A stretch of DNA of 7,094 nucleotides, taken from the NCBI GenBank assembly GCA_002729295.1, contig PBTU01000187.1:1-7094 (forward strand), given 5' to 3'. The translations under genes were made by a program, and so were the position numbers. Of this stretch, positions 5,477 to 7,094 are shown piece by piece. Source of the stretch: Verrucomicrobiales bacterium. Its GTDB lineage: Bacteria; Verrucomicrobiota; Verrucomicrobiia; Verrucomicrobiales; Akkermansiaceae. Position 1 is the first letter of the stretch. Each line of letters opens with the position of its first letter. The notes below the pieces were generated by a model, which saw nothing but the letters and a program-made list of their open reading frames with translations, had not been told where the DNA came from and did not search any database.

Positions 5477-7094
5477 CTAGTCAAGGGCGACCGAGATCCG
5501 CAATTTGCGACGAGGCGAACCATCCAGCGTGGCGGTGGCACGCCGGGTGTGGACTTCTCCCGCCGGGGGATCCAACTCGACGGTGTCGGCGTTCCAATTA
5601 AGGAGGTCGACTGAAGTCTGAGGAGTAAGCGTAACGTCGCCAGCAAGCGGATTGGTCCCGTAACGAATCGCGACGTAATCGACGCCAGCGACATCAGTGA
5701 TGAACACCTCGATCTCAGGGAAGGAGGCAGAATCAGCAGGAGAGGAAGCAAGAGCATATTCGACGAGATTCGCCCAGCCATCCCCATCGGGGTCGGCACC
5801 GGGGTTAGTGTCGGCTCCCGGAAGCAAGGCAAATGCGGTCGCCGCCCAGGAGTCGTAATCCCCAGTTGGAATGGTGAATCCGGCCGGAGTTCCGCCGAGT
5901 TCGGGGCTCGCCTGCCAACTCTCGGACAAGGCATGGTCGGGGTTTGTGTTGGGAGCAATCAGTTGGAGCGTGAACCCTTCACCATCAGCCGCAGTCGGCC
6001 ACGGGGCACTATCGGAGTAGGCGAAACTGCGGATGATGCTGCTCGCCGAGCCAAGGAGAGTGATCGTTTCGCCGTTGTTACTGAGTTTTGAGTCGCTGCC
6101 AAATTCGCCCGCAATCCGCACGGCGGCTTCGCTTCCGTAACGAGCTTCAAAAGCGTCGCGGTCTTCGACAATGAGCGCAAACTCGCCGGGCTGAAGCAGG
6201 GTTACCGGCGTCCCAATCGAGAAATCAAATTCGACACCCTGTGAGAAGCTGATCTGGGTAAGGTCGATCGCCTCGGCGCCGATGTTCATGAGCTCGATAA
6301 ACTCAAAGTCGGTCCGACTGTTTGCGACGGCAAGCTCCGCAGGAGTTGACGGAGGCAGCGGACGGTAGTTGATCTCGCTGATGGCGAGATTCGATGACGA
6401 AGCCAGGGTGCCCACGAGGAAAGTTGCTTCAGTGAGGGCCGAGAGAGAGCCTCCAGGTGCCTGTGCACGGGCCCGAATGCGCGCGGTCGCATCGAGAGTG
6501 ATCTCACCAGTGTAAAGTATGGCCGTCGGGGTGGGACCGCCCCCTGCGGTAATCACCGATGCGCTCAGAAGAGGGCTGCAGAGAAGATCGCTGCTGGTCG
6601 ATGAATCATTGAGCGCATGGATTGCGAGCATGTTTCTCCCGGCAAGGAGAGAGGTGCGGAAGACCGAGATGTCGAAGTTCTGATATACTTCCGCCTGGGG
6701 ATCAGAACGATTCCCGACAGCGCCTGAATTCCAGACCAAGTCTACGGGGTCATTGGATGAAGCAACCCGATTCCCATTCAAATAAGCGACGAAACCATCG
6801 TCGTATTTCATCGAGAGAGTGAGTTGGTTAATCGAGCCAAGATCGGTGCCGGCTTCGATGTCAAAAGGAATGCGAACATAAACACTGGCATTAGTCGCGG
6901 ATGCCTCAGTGACATCAAGATTGATGAGAGGCTGGTAATTCACACCGCTTGTTTCGTAGCCGATACCGGTTTGCCCAGTCAACCAAGAGGCGATATTTGG
7001 TGGGTTGCTGGCCCGGGTCCACTGCGCAATCGCCAGCGAGAATCCGAAGTTTTCGGTCGAAGGCACAAGTGCCCTGGCCGGAACAGTCTCACCC
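5477..7094 (-). CDS. Lamin-tail-domain multidomain secreted protein, C-terminal part
   Basis: This is the C-terminal 538 residues of a large surface or secreted protein; its function is unknown. The frame is open to the right edge (GETVPARALVPS at 7093-7058), so the start lies beyond 7094; the GTG at 7066-7064 is internal. Domains from the N-terminal side: a jelly-roll-like module at about 7060-6560 with TGIGYE, YVRIPFDI, MKYDDGFVAYLNGNRV and NMLAIHALNDSSTSSDLL, typical of PVC CotH/lamin-tail proteins; a partial chitobiase/hexosaminidase C-terminal-like segment at about 6553-6410 (AILYTGEITLDATARIRARA, then LTEATFLV); a lamin tail domain (LTD) at about 6391-5927, with ISEINYRP, FEFIELMN and LSNNGETITLLG; a calcium-binding-like DPDGDGWANLVEYAL repeat at 5794-5750; and a short C-terminal module at about 5720-5480. 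It ends with TAG at 5479-5477. A CotH-like kinase domain may lie in the missing part, but that is a guess from related proteins. It is convergent with the Asp-box gene, so it is a separate unit. Confidence 0.9.
   Translation of the reverse strand, partial: GETVPARALVPSTENFGFSLAIAQWTRASNPPNIASWLTGQTGIGYETSGVNYQPLINLDVTEASATNASVYVRIPFDIEAGTDLGSINQLTLSMKYDDGFVAYLNGNRVASSNDPVDLVWNSGAVGNRSDPQAEVYQNFDISVFRTSLLAGRNMLAIHALNDSSTSSDLLCSPLLSASVITAGGGPTPTAILYTGEITLDATARIRARAQAPGGSLSALTEATFLVGTLASSSNLAISEINYRPLPPSTPAELAVANSRTDFEFIELMNIGAEAIDLTQISFSQGVEFDFSIGTPVTLLQPGEFALIVEDRDAFEARYGSEAAVRIAGEFGSDSKLSNNGETITLLGSASSIIRSFAYSDSAPWPTAADGEGFTLQLIAPNTNPDHALSESWQASPELGGTPAGFTIPTGDYDSWAATAFALLPGADTNPGADPDGDGWANLVEYALASSPADSASFPEIEVFITDVAGVDYVAIRYGTNPLAGDVTLTPQTSVDLLNWNADTVELDPPAGEVHTRRATATLDGSPRRKLRISVALD
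5756..5794 (-). other. Calcium-binding-like repeat DPDGDGWANLVEY
   Basis: The reverse strand encodes DPDGDGWANLVEY, an acidic DxDxDGxxNxxEY loop resembling thrombospondin type 3 or dockerin-like EF-hand loops. Such loops are common near the C-terminus of PVC secreted proteins, where they often join the main domains to a final beta-rich module. Calcium binding is inferred from the acidic spacing only. Confidence 0.75.

Noticed and set aside
5501..5511. Palindrome CGCAATTTGCG near the convergent junction
   Set aside because: The arms are 5 bases with a 1-base centre, so it cannot form a useful hairpin, and it lies in the coding sequence of the minus-strand protein (RKLRIS region).
5056..5958. 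Minus-strand open frame (300 codons) spanning the convergent junction
   Set aside because: It overlaps two real genes with clear motifs in other frames, its translation is low-complexity Pro/Arg/Ser-rich, and no domain is recognisable.

Overview
The window looks like chromosomal DNA from the Planctomycetes-Verrucomicrobia (PVC) group, most likely a verrucomicrobium. This rests on gene content. A planctomycete-type cytochrome protein (PSCyt1-DUF1549-DUF1553) is followed at once by a DUF1501 protein, a pairing found in large families in PVC genomes. The other two genes are a secreted Asp-box (BNR) sialidase-like protein and a large lamin-tail-domain surface protein, both also common there. Codons are C-ending in most of the window, and no start has a clear Shine-Dalgarno sequence. 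Genus cannot be told from the sequence alone.

Layout: (1) positions 1-2711, plus strand, hold a 5'-truncated haem protein whose first CXXCH motif sits at the very left edge. (2) After a 31-base gap, 2743-4185, plus strand, encode a Tat-exported DUF1501 protein of the alkaline phosphatase/sulfatase-like fold. (3) After an 84-base gap, 4270-5472, plus strand, encode a secreted Asp-box protein with a signal peptide. (4) Only 4 bases further on, the minus-strand gene 5477-7094 ends; it is the C-terminal part of a multidomain secreted protein whose start lies beyond the right edge. Protein-coding sequence fills nearly the whole window, and I see no RNA genes, CRISPR array, insertion sequence or phage genes.

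How the genes may work together: the first three are co-directional, closely spaced and all apparently exported. A reasonable inference is an envelope or periplasmic module that binds and degrades glycans or glycoproteins, with the haem protein and DUF1501 protein acting as a pair and the Asp-box enzyme as the glycan-acting part. This is inference, because the DUF1549/DUF1553/DUF1501 families have no well-established biochemical role. The fourth gene belongs to a different transcription unit and is probably a surface or secreted protein. I found no clear evidence of an entirely new system. The most useful leads are the uncharacterised haem/DUF1501 pair beside a sialidase-like gene, the extra beta-rich domain inside the haem protein, and the loss of the sulfatase active-site cysteine in the DUF1501 protein.
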